The position numbers and the translations under genes were made by a program. The notes under the pieces are model-generated. The model was not told the origin of the DNA. It saw only the letters and a program-made list of their open reading frames with translations, and did no database searches. This document shows, in pieces, positions 1-19,269 of a DNA stretch of 64,000 nucleotides (positions within the stretch are counted from its first letter, which is position 1; the number at the start of each line of letters is the position of its first letter). Source of the stretch: Mytilus trossulus (lineage: Eukaryota; Mollusca; Bivalvia; Mytilida; Mytilidae); contig NC_086386.1 in NCBI RefSeq assembly GCF_036588685.1, positions 1,228,710 to 1,292,709 on the forward strand, read 5' to 3'.

Positions 1-1660
1 TACTACGATCTGACTGACTTCTGTTATGTAAATCACATCACTTCACTTTAAATAAAAATAAATGTTAAACTATTGACTGATATCTGACTAAATAATTCAC
101 TGTCTTCTGTCATAAAAAATAAATTGACTAAGATCTGACTTAATAATTCACTGTCCACTGTCATGTAAATAAATTACTTCACATTCAATTCAGACAATAT
201 TGACTAAGATCTGACTTTCACAGTGTACACAATACACAATTGAACACATACATCGGATTAAATGCTGCCAATAGTGTAATACTGGTGTAAAAAGAGCAAT
301 GTTTTCCCTGGGTTATCTGATGTAAAGAGACCTATGATCTGATGTAAGAAGACCTATGTTTTCCCTGCGTCAACTGTGATATTTTTTAATCTGCTCATTA
401 AATGAATCTGCAATAGCGTGTCTGAAATATAAAAACATTAAACACATTATTTGCATGTTTTTAAAAAAGGTTAATGTTCATACACATTTATTTGTTTTCT
501 AATTAGGTAAATGTACAAAACTTGACGCAAGTGTACAAGAAATGGCAGTGGCAAAATGGTCTAGATTATCTTATCAGAGTTATTTGAGAAGCATGTATAC
601 TGATTCAGTATTAAACCAGTAGTTCAAATAAACATTTGGCACTGGAAGGTCTAGGGCCTTTGACACTCTGAACTGAAAGGTCCACCACCTAAATTCCAGG
701 TCCTACTTTTACTTGGAATATTTCATAACTCAGTAAGATACAAAATTAATGTGCTTTTTGGTGTTAGGTTAGCTTGTTTAATTGTCAGCGTCACTGTTGT
801 ATACCAAGTTTGATAATAAATGTAATTGTCTTGTATATTATGAATTCAAACAATTGTTTGTTTTTGGTATAGAAGAGGGTGTCACTGTGGGTTGGTGTGT
901 TGTCTCAACAATTTTAAATTTATTACTAAACAAACAAACAAATATTTTTGAACGACAAATTTATGTGACGTATAAAATTTTCTGACGTCAGACACTCAAA
1001 TCAATTAATGTGTTCGTAGATAGAAGATGTTTTTGTGTTCGGTTAAATTGTCCCCTTTTAAAATTGTTATACAATGATGACTGATGTACCCATATTTTGA
1101 CTATTTTATTAATTGTGACTGTTTATTTAACGCATCATGTAAATATAACGGAATTTGATGAGACTGTTATTAAAGTGAGAGGGTTAGCGCTATAGAACCA
1201 GGTTTAATCCACCATTTTCTACATTTGAAAATGCCTGTACCAAGTCAGGAATATTATACACATTACTTGTTGGAGATTTTTGGCATTAACCTAGCCGTTG
1301 AACAATATGAACATTGCTGTCATCAATAATACAGACAAAAATCAATTTTGAGATCTTTGGAAAATTTGGTCTCTAAATTGGGAAAAATGTAAGGAACTTG
1401 CTATCAGGAATGGATCCGAATACTGGACCATGTGGATTGCTAGACAAATCCTTGAGGGGATATACGTTGACAATAGTATTTGACCTTACTGATGGTTAAA
1501 ATGGTTGGAAAAGTTGATTTTTATTTCTTGTCAAATCGAAGGTCTGTTGGGTGTAGCTAGTAACCAAAACTAAAGTCTGATTACAATAGTAGAAGATCAT
1601 GAGCCCTGAACTAAGGCTTAATTTAACCCCTGTATACAAATTTCTCGATCATTATTTAAA
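1..1660. other. Left-edge stretch, no supported gene
   Basis: The first 220 bases hold about three degenerate copies of a 60-65 bp unit with the core 'gactaagatctgac' and 'aattcactgtc'. The rest is AT-rich unique-looking sequence. ABHD18 should end here or just beyond, because its exon at 1672-2156 stops at a good splice donor with only a short C-terminus left to encode. I searched the minus strand for that exon and found no convincing match, so it probably lies left of the window. A 67-codon plus-strand ORF at 782-985 has no recognisable content. Confidence 0.5.
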
Positions 1661-1670
1661 ATAAAACTCA

Positions 1671-10058
<8,388 letters not shown>

Positions 10059-10499
10059 GTTTGGACAGCTATCTCCAGGATTAATTGTGTTCAGAAGATG
10101 TTTACTTTGATTTGGTTGACACTTCCATCAATACCTAAAAATATCCATCATAAGTTAGTTATTTTTTGCCATGTTTGGGGGTTGTCCCTTACTCTACCAC
10201 TTAATCTTCCATGACCCATCTCTACCTTTAAGAGTTAAAGCAAAATGATGAGTATATATCTGTAGTTAATCAGTTTTAAGACCATGGCAACCCCATTATT
10301 CATGGCTGGTAACAAAACAAGATACCTATATTTTTTGTGCCATATCTATCTAGAACCCCCAAGTACAATTATATTCTACAACATGTCGAGACAATGTCTA
10401 TTGTCCAGAGCCAGGTAAGGTCTTTATGGGGTTATACAAACAGCTGTGAGTAGTCCCGGGATAGCCTTTAATATTGATACATTTTTTAAAAGTAGCGCG

Positions 10500-11050
10500 A
10501 ACGCAACCACAATCAATCATTACTTAAAAAAATATAGACAATTTTCGGTTTGAAGGTTGGAGTAATCTATTTACATGTAGGGAGAACAAACCCAGGGCGA
10601 ACAGACCTGAGTAAAGCCTACTAAATTACAGTAACAAGAGACTGTGTTTTCAAAATTATTCATTTGCACACCAAAAATTACAGAAAAGTCAACATGATGA
10701 CGGTGGTCACTCAACGGTTGGAGAAGACGCATTCAGCATACTGGACACAAGGACACGTAGACTCGTACTTACACAAGATCGTCTATATACTGTTAAGTGT
10801 GTAACATAAATATCTTTTCACTTGAGATCTTATAACATACAAAAGTCAGGTTCTCGAAATATGTTGCCATCGACAAAACACCTCTACCATTTAAAGTGTT
10901 CAACTACAATCAATCAATGAATACTTTTTAAAATAGACAATTTGCGGTTTGAAGGTTGGTGTAATCTATTTACAACTTCGTCCCTTCCTAAAATAAAGGG
11001 GGAAATCGCTTTCTTCAAACGTTCAAGCGATCCATGAAAGTTTTTGTCAC
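10500..11050. promoter_or_regulatory. Probable bidirectional promoter of ABHD18 and the Maf-like gene
   Basis: The two genes are head to head, with start codons at 10058 (minus) and 11051 or 11126 (plus). The stretch between them must hold both 5' UTRs and promoters. A 60-70 bp segment occurs twice, at about 10505-10575 and 10912-10985 (core 'ggtttgaaggttgg' then 'gtaatctatttaca'), so part of the promoter or a 5' UTR exon has been duplicated. I see no convincing TATA box. Transcription starts are not placed. Confidence 0.5.
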
Positions 11051-14000
11051 GTGACTGACATGTGGTTGACATGTAAACAGAAAACACATGTCTCTACTCC
11101 GGAAGTTGATGTTACAGATCACAAAATGCTACAACCTATTATTCATAATTTGAATTGTAAAAGAATTGTTTTAGCCAGTAGTTCACCTAGACGTAAACAA
11201 ATACTTGAAAACATTGTAAGACTAAGCTTTGTTAATTATACTCTAAGAAATACAGATGACACTTTATAGTTCAAATAAGTGTGAGTATATGAGTTCACAC
11301 TTCCAGAGACGGATTTGGGGGTGGGGCCAGGGGGAACAGTCCCCACCTCTTTGGGAAAAAAATTGGTTGCATATATAGGGAATCATTGAAGCATGACTAG
11401 AGCTAGTCACAGATAACTCTGACGTCCGATCACGGCCCCAGCTTATCTGGCAAAACACCCGTCGGACGTCAGAGTAATCTCGGACTAGACTAGAGCGGGC
11501 CACCTCTTAGGTCAGTCAGTGGGCCCGCCACTGACTTCTGTATATCTGTATTGCTATTATTGATACGTAAAAGTAACCAATTCTGGCTCTTAAACAACGC
11601 GGATGAAGGCGCCATTGATATACTGATATCCTGAGTGCACATTATAGTTGGTCCAAATAATTAAGACATCTTGAAAGGCTACTGTATTTTTTTCTTTCAC
11701 GCCTTACATCGACAGGAAGGCGTCAAAGCAAAAATTTGAAACAGGCCTCCAAGATGTCCAGCCACTGATCCACTGTTTAAAATAAAACTTAACAAATATT
11801 CTTTGAGGTTGATAGGTTTTGGTATAACAAGTTGCAGGGTGTTTTTTGTTTTTAAAAAGCCAAGGATTCACTGTTTAAAAACCAAAAAACTTTCATCAAC
11901 TTGCTGAGTTATTTGAATTTAAACACAATTTTTTGTTTTATTTGCCAAAAATTAATGCACTATATAGTCAGAGTTTCTGATTTTCATTGCAGGGATTAAA
12001 GTTTGAAATTGTGAAATCAAACTTTGAAGAAAATTTGGACAAATCTAGCTTCAAAAGTCCTGTTGATTATGTTAAAGAAACAGCTTAACAGAAGACTATC
12101 GAAGTGGCATCAATTCTTGCAGACAAACAGGTAAAGTTAATGTACATGCACCTTATCACTTACACAGGTAAAGTTATTGTACACATAACTTTTCACATAA
12201 GCAGGTAAAATTAATGTGGGTAACATGTACTTTATCAATTAAACAGTTTGAATAAAAGTACCATAATATACAAACAGCAGAGTTAATTAAATGTACCATA
12301 CCACTCAAACAGGTAAAAATATGTGACATATTACTCAAACAATTTAATTAAATATACCATATCATTGAAACAGGTAAATAAGTGTACCATATCACTCAAA
12401 CTGTGAAGCAGGTAAAGTGAATTTACCAAAAAGGTAAAAATAAACAGGTAGATTAAATGTACCATACTCACACCAACAGGTAAAAAAATGTACCAAATCA
12501 CACAAACAGGTAAATTAAGTTTGCCATATCACCCAAACACTTAGTTTACCATAATACCCAAACACTAAGTTTACCATATCACCCAAACACTTAGTTTACC
12601 ATATCATCCAAACCCTTAGTTTACCATTTCACCCAAACACTTAGTTTACCATTTCACCCAAACACTTAGTTTACCATATCACTCAAACACTAAGTTTACC
12701 ATATCACACAAACACTTAGTTTACCATATCACACAAACACTTAGTTTACCATATCACCCAATCACTAAGTTTACCATATCACACAAACACTTAGTTTACC
12801 ATATCACACAAACACTTAGTTTACCATATCACCCAAATACTTAGTTTACCATATCACACAAACACTAAGTTTACCATATCACCCAAACACTAAGTTTACC
12901 ATATCACTGAAACACTTAGTTTAACATATCACTGAAACACTTAGTTAACCATATCACACAAACACTAAGTTTACAATATCACCCAAACACTTAGTTTACC
13001 ATTTCACCCAAACACTTAGTTTACCATATCACACAAACACTTAGTTTACCATATCACACAAACACTAAGTTTACTATATCACCCAAACACTAAGTTTACC
13101 ATATCACTGAAACACTTAGTTTACCATATCACACAAACACTAAGTTTACAATATCACCCAAACACTTAGTTTACAATATCACCCAAACACTTAGTTTACC
13201 ATTTCACCCAAACACTTAGTTTACCATATCACACAAACACTTAGTTTACCATAATACCCAAACACTAAGTTTACCATATCACCCAAACACTTAGTTTACC
13301 ATATCACCCAAATACTAAGTTTACCATATCACCAAACACTAAGTTCACCATATCACCCTAACACTTAGTTTACCATATCATCCAAACGCTTAGTTTACCA
13401 TATCACTGAAACACTTAGTCTACCATATCACACAAACACTTAGTCTACCATATCACTGAAGCACTTTGTTTACCATATCACCCGAACACTTAGTTTACCA
13501 TATCACCCAATCACTTAGTTTACCATATCACTGAAGCACTTTGTTTACCATATCACACAAACACTTAGTTTACCATAATACACAAACACTTAGTTTACCA
13601 TATCACTCAAACACTAAGTTTACCATATCACCCAAACACTTAGTCTACCATATCACCCAAACACTTAGTTTACCATATCAAACAAACACTATGTTTACAA
13701 TATCACCCAAATACTTAGTTTACCATATCACCCAAGTACTTAGTTAACCATATCACCCAAACACTTAGTTTACCATATCAAACAAACACTTAGTTTACCA
13801 TATCAAACAAACACTTAGTTTACCATATCATACAAACACTAAGTTTACCATATCACCCAAACAATTAGTTCACCATATCACCCAAACACTTAGTTTACCA
13901 TATCAAACAAACACTTAGTTTACCATATCACCAAAACACTTAGTTTACCATATCAACCAAACACTTAGTTTACCATATCACCCAAACACTTAGTTTACCA

Positions 14001-17000
14001 TATCACCCAAACACTTAGTTTACCATATCACCCAAACACTTAGTTTACCATATCACCCAAACACTAAGTTTACCATATCACCCATACACTTAGTTTACCA
14101 TATCACAAAAACACTTAGTTTACCATATCACCCAAACACTTAGTTTACCATATCACCCAAACACTAAGTTTACCATATCACCCATACACTTAGTTTACCA
14201 TATCACCAAACACCAAGTTTACCATATCACCAAACACTAAGTTTACCATATCAACCAAACACTTAGTTTACCATATCACCCAAACACTTAGTTTACCATA
14301 TAACCCAAACACTTAGTTTACCATATCACCAAACACTTAGTTTACCATATCACCCAAACACTTAGTTTACCATATCACCCAAACACTTAGTTTACCATAT
14401 CACCCAAACACTTAGTTTACCATATCACCAAACACTTAGTTTACCATCTCACCCAAACACTTAGTTTACCATATGTCACCAAACACATAGTTTACCATAT
14501 CACACAAACACTTAGTTTACCATATCACCCAAACACATAGTTTACCATATCACCCAAATACTTAGTTTACCATATCACCAAACACTTAGTTTACCATCTC
14601 ACCCAAACACTTAGTTTACCATATATCACCCAAACACTTAGTTTACCATATTCCAAACACTTAGTTTACCATATCACACAAACACTAAGTTTACCATATC
14701 ACCCAAACACTTAGTTTACCATATCACCCAAACACTTAGTTTACCATATGTCACCCAAACACTTAGTTTACCATATTCCAAACACGTAGTTTACCATATC
14801 ACCCAAACACTTAGTTTACCATATTCCAAACACTTAGTTTACCATATCACACAAACACTAAGTTTACCATATCACCCAAACACTTAGTTTACCATATCAC
14901 CCAAACACTTAGTTTACCATATGTCACCCAAACACTTAGTTTACCATATTCCAAACACGTAGTTTACCATATCACCCAAACACTTAGTTTACCATATCAC
15001 ACAAACAGGTAAATTAAATGTACCAGATACACTCAAGAAGGTAAGAAAAGGTTAAAATAAAAACCAGGAAAATTAAATGTTCCAAATTCACATGACTCCA
15101 CAGACTAGAAAATTTTTAATTCAACTGGGTTTTTTTTCAAAATTTTGTTTTGACACATATGAAAAATGTGGGAATATTGGTCTTCGGACTAGAAGTTGGA
15201 TTTTTTTTTAGTGCAAACTATCACAAACTGGTTGAATAAATGTCACATACCTCATGAACATATCACAAACACAGCATACAAATTCATAACAACATTCTGT
15301 ATCCACCATTCCTGTCACAGCATGCCTATACACCATATCAAGTTTGACAGACACCTGATTACATGGTCTTGAGAACAGGTACCATAATGTTTGTCATACA
15401 AACACCTGTTGACCTTGTTATAGGAGCAGATATTATAGTTAATCACAGAAATGTTATTGTTTTGTTTTACAGACACCTATTGACCTGGTTATAGGAGCTG
15501 ATACAGTAGTTACCCACAATAATGTCATATTTGAAAAACCAAGGGACAAAACTCATGCTTGTGAAATGTTAAAGCAGTAAGTCTGTATAGATATTAACTT
15601 CTAAATCATTTTGTCTTTGGTGGAAAGTTGTTTCATTGGCAATCACACCCATCTTTTTATCTTAATAATACTGTAAGATGAAAAACAATATAATTGCTAT
15701 TACATTTTATCACTTTTTTATAATAAATAATGAAAAATCCTTGGATTCAACTGTTCAGAATTGATGATGCATTCAGATAGATTTCCATAAGTCCAAGACT
15801 AGTGGTATTAGCAAGACCCCTCTATATTTCATAAACCAAACATTGATTACACTTGTCTTGTAAAGTTATCATCCAATTTCATTCAGAAAAAAACACTCAG
15901 AATTTTCCATAAGTTTTATCAACTTTGACAGATCAAATCTGAAATTTTGAAAAACAGGCTCATTTGTCACTGCAGTCATAACCAATTATAAATGCTGTTT
16001 CAATACTATTCACCTTCATATTTTGCCAATCATACTTAAAATCTTGACATCCATGAAAAAAAGGAATGCACACAAATGAGATAATTTGTTAAGTACAATC
16101 CCCCTCTGATATTATCACTTTGATATTACAGGTTCAGTGGTAGTATTCACACAGTATGGACAGCTGTAGTATTATTCACACATATAAACTCAACAGGTAA
16201 TATCATTAGACATTACAAAGTTTTATTTCTTTTTTTTACACCTAGCTCTGACATGGAGCAATACCATTAATACTGTAAGTTGACAAGATAACTATTAATA
16301 GGATTCTGTATGATAGTTAACACCATATGATAAGCCTAGACTGACTCAGCCAATTACAAAACTTTTATGCACAGTATTTATACCTGTAAAAAGAAGGTAG
16401 GTCCCTTGTGCTATTTGAAATCTTAAAAACAATTGTGATAAAGAAATAAGTTTAACAAAAATGCTGAACTCCAAGGCAATAAAGGGGCAGTCCATAAAAA
16501 CTGACAAAATCAAGCTCTATCAATCAACAGAACAAGTGGAAAACAATTATAATATTCTGACAGGTACAGGTATTTTTCATAGAGAGGAAGAAACTAAAGA
16601 AACTAAAAAAATCTTTTTATGCTATAATTTCAATAAAAGCTGTCCTCTTAGTTATGCTTTTCAAAAATGATACTCAATGTCAAAGTTGACTTGCTTTATG
16701 TGTGTAAAATTTTCCATGAATTTTGAAAGACATTTTTTTTACCGAGGATTTCATTGTATATTGATATATCAGATTGAATCAACTTTAAATTTGGGCTAAA
16801 AAGAGTAACATCTTTTTTATGCTGGAGTTTAAATTTTTGTGTATATATAATCCCATTTTTACAAAAAAAGGCAATGTTTTGATTAATTTCAAATTCTAAA
16901 GTGTTATATTAGGGGAGATAGCATAGATCTTTTAAAATAAGTAGCAAGAAAACCATAAATTATTAGGAGGAGGGAGAAGATAATTTAAAATAACAAAATT

Positions 17001-18638
17001 TGTTTATTTTAGTATTCAAAGGAGATAGATTGTGTGCAGAAGATAAAAGATTTTATATCACAGAATTCCAAGAATCTACAGATGTTATGATGACAAAACT
17101 TACACCAGAAATCATTTCATCTTATGTGGATACAGGGGAAACATTGTAAGTGTGTTATTAGATATTATATACACTGTTACAGTATAATTATATTTGACAG
17201 GGACAAAGCAGGGGGCTATGGTATACAAGCTGTTGGAGGGGGAGATAACTCTTATGTGATGGGATTATATATTTTGCAGTATAATTATATTTTACAGGGA
17301 CAAGGCAGGAGGCTATGGTATACAAGCTGTTGGAGGGGAGATAACTCTAATGTGATGGGATTATATATTTTGCAGTATAATTATATTTTACAGGGACAAG
17401 GCAGGAGGCTATGGTATACAAGCTGTTGGAGGGGAGATAACTCTAATGTGATGGGATTATATATTTTACAGTATAATTATATTTTACAGGGACAAGGCAG
17501 GAGGCTATGGTATACAAGCTGTTGGAGGGGAGACAACTCTAATGTGATGGGATTATATATTTTACAGTATAATTATATTTTACAGGGACAAGGCAGGAGG
17601 CTATGGTATACAAACTGTTGGAGGGGAGATAACTCTTATGTGATGGGATTATATATTTTGCAGTATAATTATATTTTACAGGGACAAGACAGGAGGCTAT
17701 GGTATACAAGCTGTTGGAGGGGAGATAACTCTAATGTGATGGGATTATATATTTAACAGTATAATTATATTTTACAGGGACAAGGCAGGGGGCTATGGTA
17801 TACAAGCTGTTGGAGGGGAGATAACTCTAATGTGATGGGATTATATATCTTACAGTATAATTATATTTGACAGGGACAAGGCAGGAGGCTATGGTATACA
17901 AGCTGTTGGAGGGGAGATAACTCTAATGTGATGGGATTATATATTTTACAGGGACAAAGCAGGGGGCTATGGTATACAAGCTGTTGGAGGGGAGATAACT
18001 CTAATGTGATGGGATTATATATCTTACAGTATAATTATATCTGACAGGGACAAGGCAGGAGGCTATGGTATACAAGCTGTTGGAGGGGAGATAACTCTAA
18101 TGTGATGGGATTATATATTTTACAGTATAATTATATTTTACAGGGACAAGGCAGGAGGCTATGGTATACAAGCTGTTGGAGGGGAGACAACTCTAATGTG
18201 ATAGGATTACATATTTTACAGTATAATTATATTTTACAGGGACAAGGCAGAAGGCTATGGTATACAAGCTGTTGGAAGGGAGATAACTCTAATGTGATGG
18301 GATTATATATTTTAAAGGGACAAGGCATGAGGCTATGGTATACATGCTGTTGGAGGGGAGATAACTCTAATGTGATGGGATTATATATTTTCAGGGACAA
18401 GGCATGAGGCTATGGTATACAAGCTGATGGAGGGGAGATAACTCTAATGTGATGGGATTATATATTTTACAGTATAATTATATTTTACAGGGACAAAGCA
18501 GGAGGCTATGGTATACAAGCTATTGGTGGATCGTTGATAGAAGGAATTAAAGGAGACTATTTTAATGTAATGGGTTTTCCTTTACACAAATTCTGTTGTA
18601 ATGTTTCAAGAATATTTTGTCATCAGGCATCAGAATAA
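11051..18638 (+). CDS. Maf-like nucleotide pyrophosphatase (ASMTL N-terminal type), with an in-frame stop
   Basis: Six exons: 11051-11215 (the in-frame ATG at 11126, MLQPIIHNL, fits ASMTL better), 11993-12130, 15473-15576, 16132-16196, 17013-17145 and 18491-18638. Phases match at every junction, giving 225 codons from 11126. Maf-family motifs appear in order: [13 protein letters not shown] (substrate loop), [15 protein letters not shown] with the catalytic Asp region, and [13 protein letters not shown]. The protein ends in GFPLHKFC plus a short tail, so it is Maf-only and lacks the methyltransferase half of vertebrate ASMTL. Family members hydrolyse non-canonical or dTTP/UTP-type nucleotides. 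Exon 2 has TAA at 12086-12088 where relatives have lysine (context KETA, stop, QKTIEVA), a one-base change from AAA. All other codons look intact, so this is a recent null allele, a polymorphism or a sequence error. Introns 2, 3 and 5 hold exon-edge duplications. Confidence 0.85.
11302..11545. mobile_element. MITE with a second hairpin element nested inside
   Basis: The outer element begins 'cagagacggatttgggggtg' and ends 'gggcccgccactgac'. It is the reverse complement of an uninterrupted relative at about 61903-62052; both share the 'gggaatca.tgaagc' core. The extra 95 bp here (about 11397-11492) are a hairpin: 'gataactctgacgtccga' pairs with 'tcggacgtcagagtaatc'. A piece of the same hairpin family stands alone at 34430-34495. 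'agtc' repeats at both edges as the likely target duplication. The nest lies in intron 1 of the Maf-like gene. Confidence 0.75.
12121..12530 (+). repeat. Degenerate repeats of the Maf exon 2 splice donor
   Basis: Starting from the real donor (AAACAG|GTAAAG at 12131), the motif '(a)acaggtaaa' recurs about ten times, spaced roughly 25-60 bp apart and mostly joined by 'taaatgtaccatatcac.caa'. Many copies keep a consensus donor. The linker is the same sequence that makes up the 25-bp satellite following it, so the satellite appears to have grown out of this junction. Confidence 0.8.
12530..15015. repeat. 25-bp satellite array in Maf intron 2
   Basis: About 100 copies of the unit 'ttagtttaccatatcaccca' + 'aacac', with scattered substitutions (cacaca, ctgaaa, tcaaac variants) and some higher-order blocks. 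For example, a block with 'catatgtcaccca' and 'catattccaaacac' recurs around 14620-14960. The array exits at about 15000 back into 'aaacaggtaaattaaatgta', the donor-like form that starts it. Short ORFs in it are repeat artefacts. Confidence 0.95.
15348..15472 (+). repeat. Upstream duplicate of the Maf exon 3 start
   Basis: The 57 bp at 15407-15463 (acacctgttgaccttgttat, aggagcagatattatag) repeat the first coding bases of exon 3 at 15473 (acacctattgacctggttat) with about 20% divergence. A more decayed copy may start at 15350. The duplicate sits directly before the real polypyrimidine tract and encodes a recognisable [10 protein letters not shown], so it is a dead copy of the exon edge. Confidence 0.85.
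15590..17010 (+). other. Introns 3 and 4 of the Maf-like gene
   Basis: AT-rich intron sequence, with a short piece of the dispersed mussel repeat at about 15614-15660 ('tcattggcaatcacaccca'). Apart from exon 4 (16132-16196), nothing coding is supported. The 70-codon ORF at 16461-16670 has no recognisable content. Confidence 0.6.
17191..18490 (+). repeat. Array of 14 truncated Maf exon 6 copies with splice acceptors
   Basis: Fourteen copies, mostly 96 bp apart (one 78, one 77 and one 97), begin at about 17201, 17298, 17394, 17490, 17586, 17682, 17778, 17874, 17952, 18048, 18144, 18240, 18318 and 18395; the real exon follows at 18491. Each has an acceptor (tattttacag; lost in the copy at 18318), then codons for [13 protein letters not shown], and then joins straight to 'ctaatgtgatggg', which matches 'tttaatgtaatggg' later in the real exon. 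So each unit is an internally deleted exon start. Because 96 is a multiple of 3, a 210-codon reading frame runs through the first copies. It is in frame with exon 5 and stops at 17756. Confidence 0.93.
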
Positions 18639-18699
18639 ATTAGCTATTTTAAACAGTAGTCTCATTTAACAACATGCCAAAAGCAGACATGATATAAAG

Positions 18700-18870
18700 T
18701 AGAGCAGCTTCCTATTTTGGTTCCCCTACCAACAAAGTTGAGGGGGACTTTAGGTTTTAGCTTCGTCTGTTTGTCCGTCCATCAGTCTGGCCTGACAATT
18801 TTGTGCAGAGTTATGGTCCTTGGACTTCGTTCACTTTACACCATGACAAAATTATGTACTACCCCTACCT
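18700..18870. repeat. Dispersed bivalve repeat fragment
   Basis: 'ttggttcccctaccaacaaa' followed by 'gggggactttaggttt' and 'gtttgtccgtcc' is the start of a repeat I recognise as common in bivalve genomes. It lies just 3' of the Maf-like stop codon. The stretch from here to 19270 is otherwise featureless and includes the probable 3' UTR and polyadenylation region. Confidence 0.6.
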
Positions 18871-19269
18871 TAACTTTTTGCCTACTTCAGAATTCCTTTT
18901 TTAAAAGCAAAAGTATTTTTTTATACTGGTAACAGTCCAATGTTATGTCTCTATGACACGAAACATAGAGATCATATCTGGGAACCAATATGTCAACAAA
19001 TCAAATTATCTATAAATATAATATATCTATCCCAAAAGAATAGTGGTTTGAGAAACAGCTGTATTTACATAGTGCAGCCTTAAATGATATGAATATTAAA
19101 CACTGTAGCAATCTTTGAATATTGTTTGATTCACTATTTACATTTATTTTGTTTTTGATAAATAAAAGTACAGCTAAATATGTATTGCTTTTAGGCTAAA
19201 TAATGTCAATATTATGTACTTATATTTTGGTACATTGTACTTCACAAGGTTCTTAAATCTTAATAAAAC

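Noticed and set aside
1321-1380. Possible final ABHD18 exon after TTTAG on the minus strand
   Set aside because: It would encode DQIFQRSQN and stop, unlike the conserved C-terminus; not convincing.
13541-13747. Repeat ORF in the 12.5-15 kb array
   Set aside because: Chance opening in a 25-bp satellite whose period does not keep frame.
12530-15015. CRISPR-like array
   Set aside because: Units are contiguous with no unique spacers, and this is animal nuclear DNA.
17124-17756. 210-residue repeat protein
   Set aside because: It is read-through of tandem truncated copies of Maf exon 6; the conserved exon is the last copy at 18491. Kept only as a possible alternative splice product.
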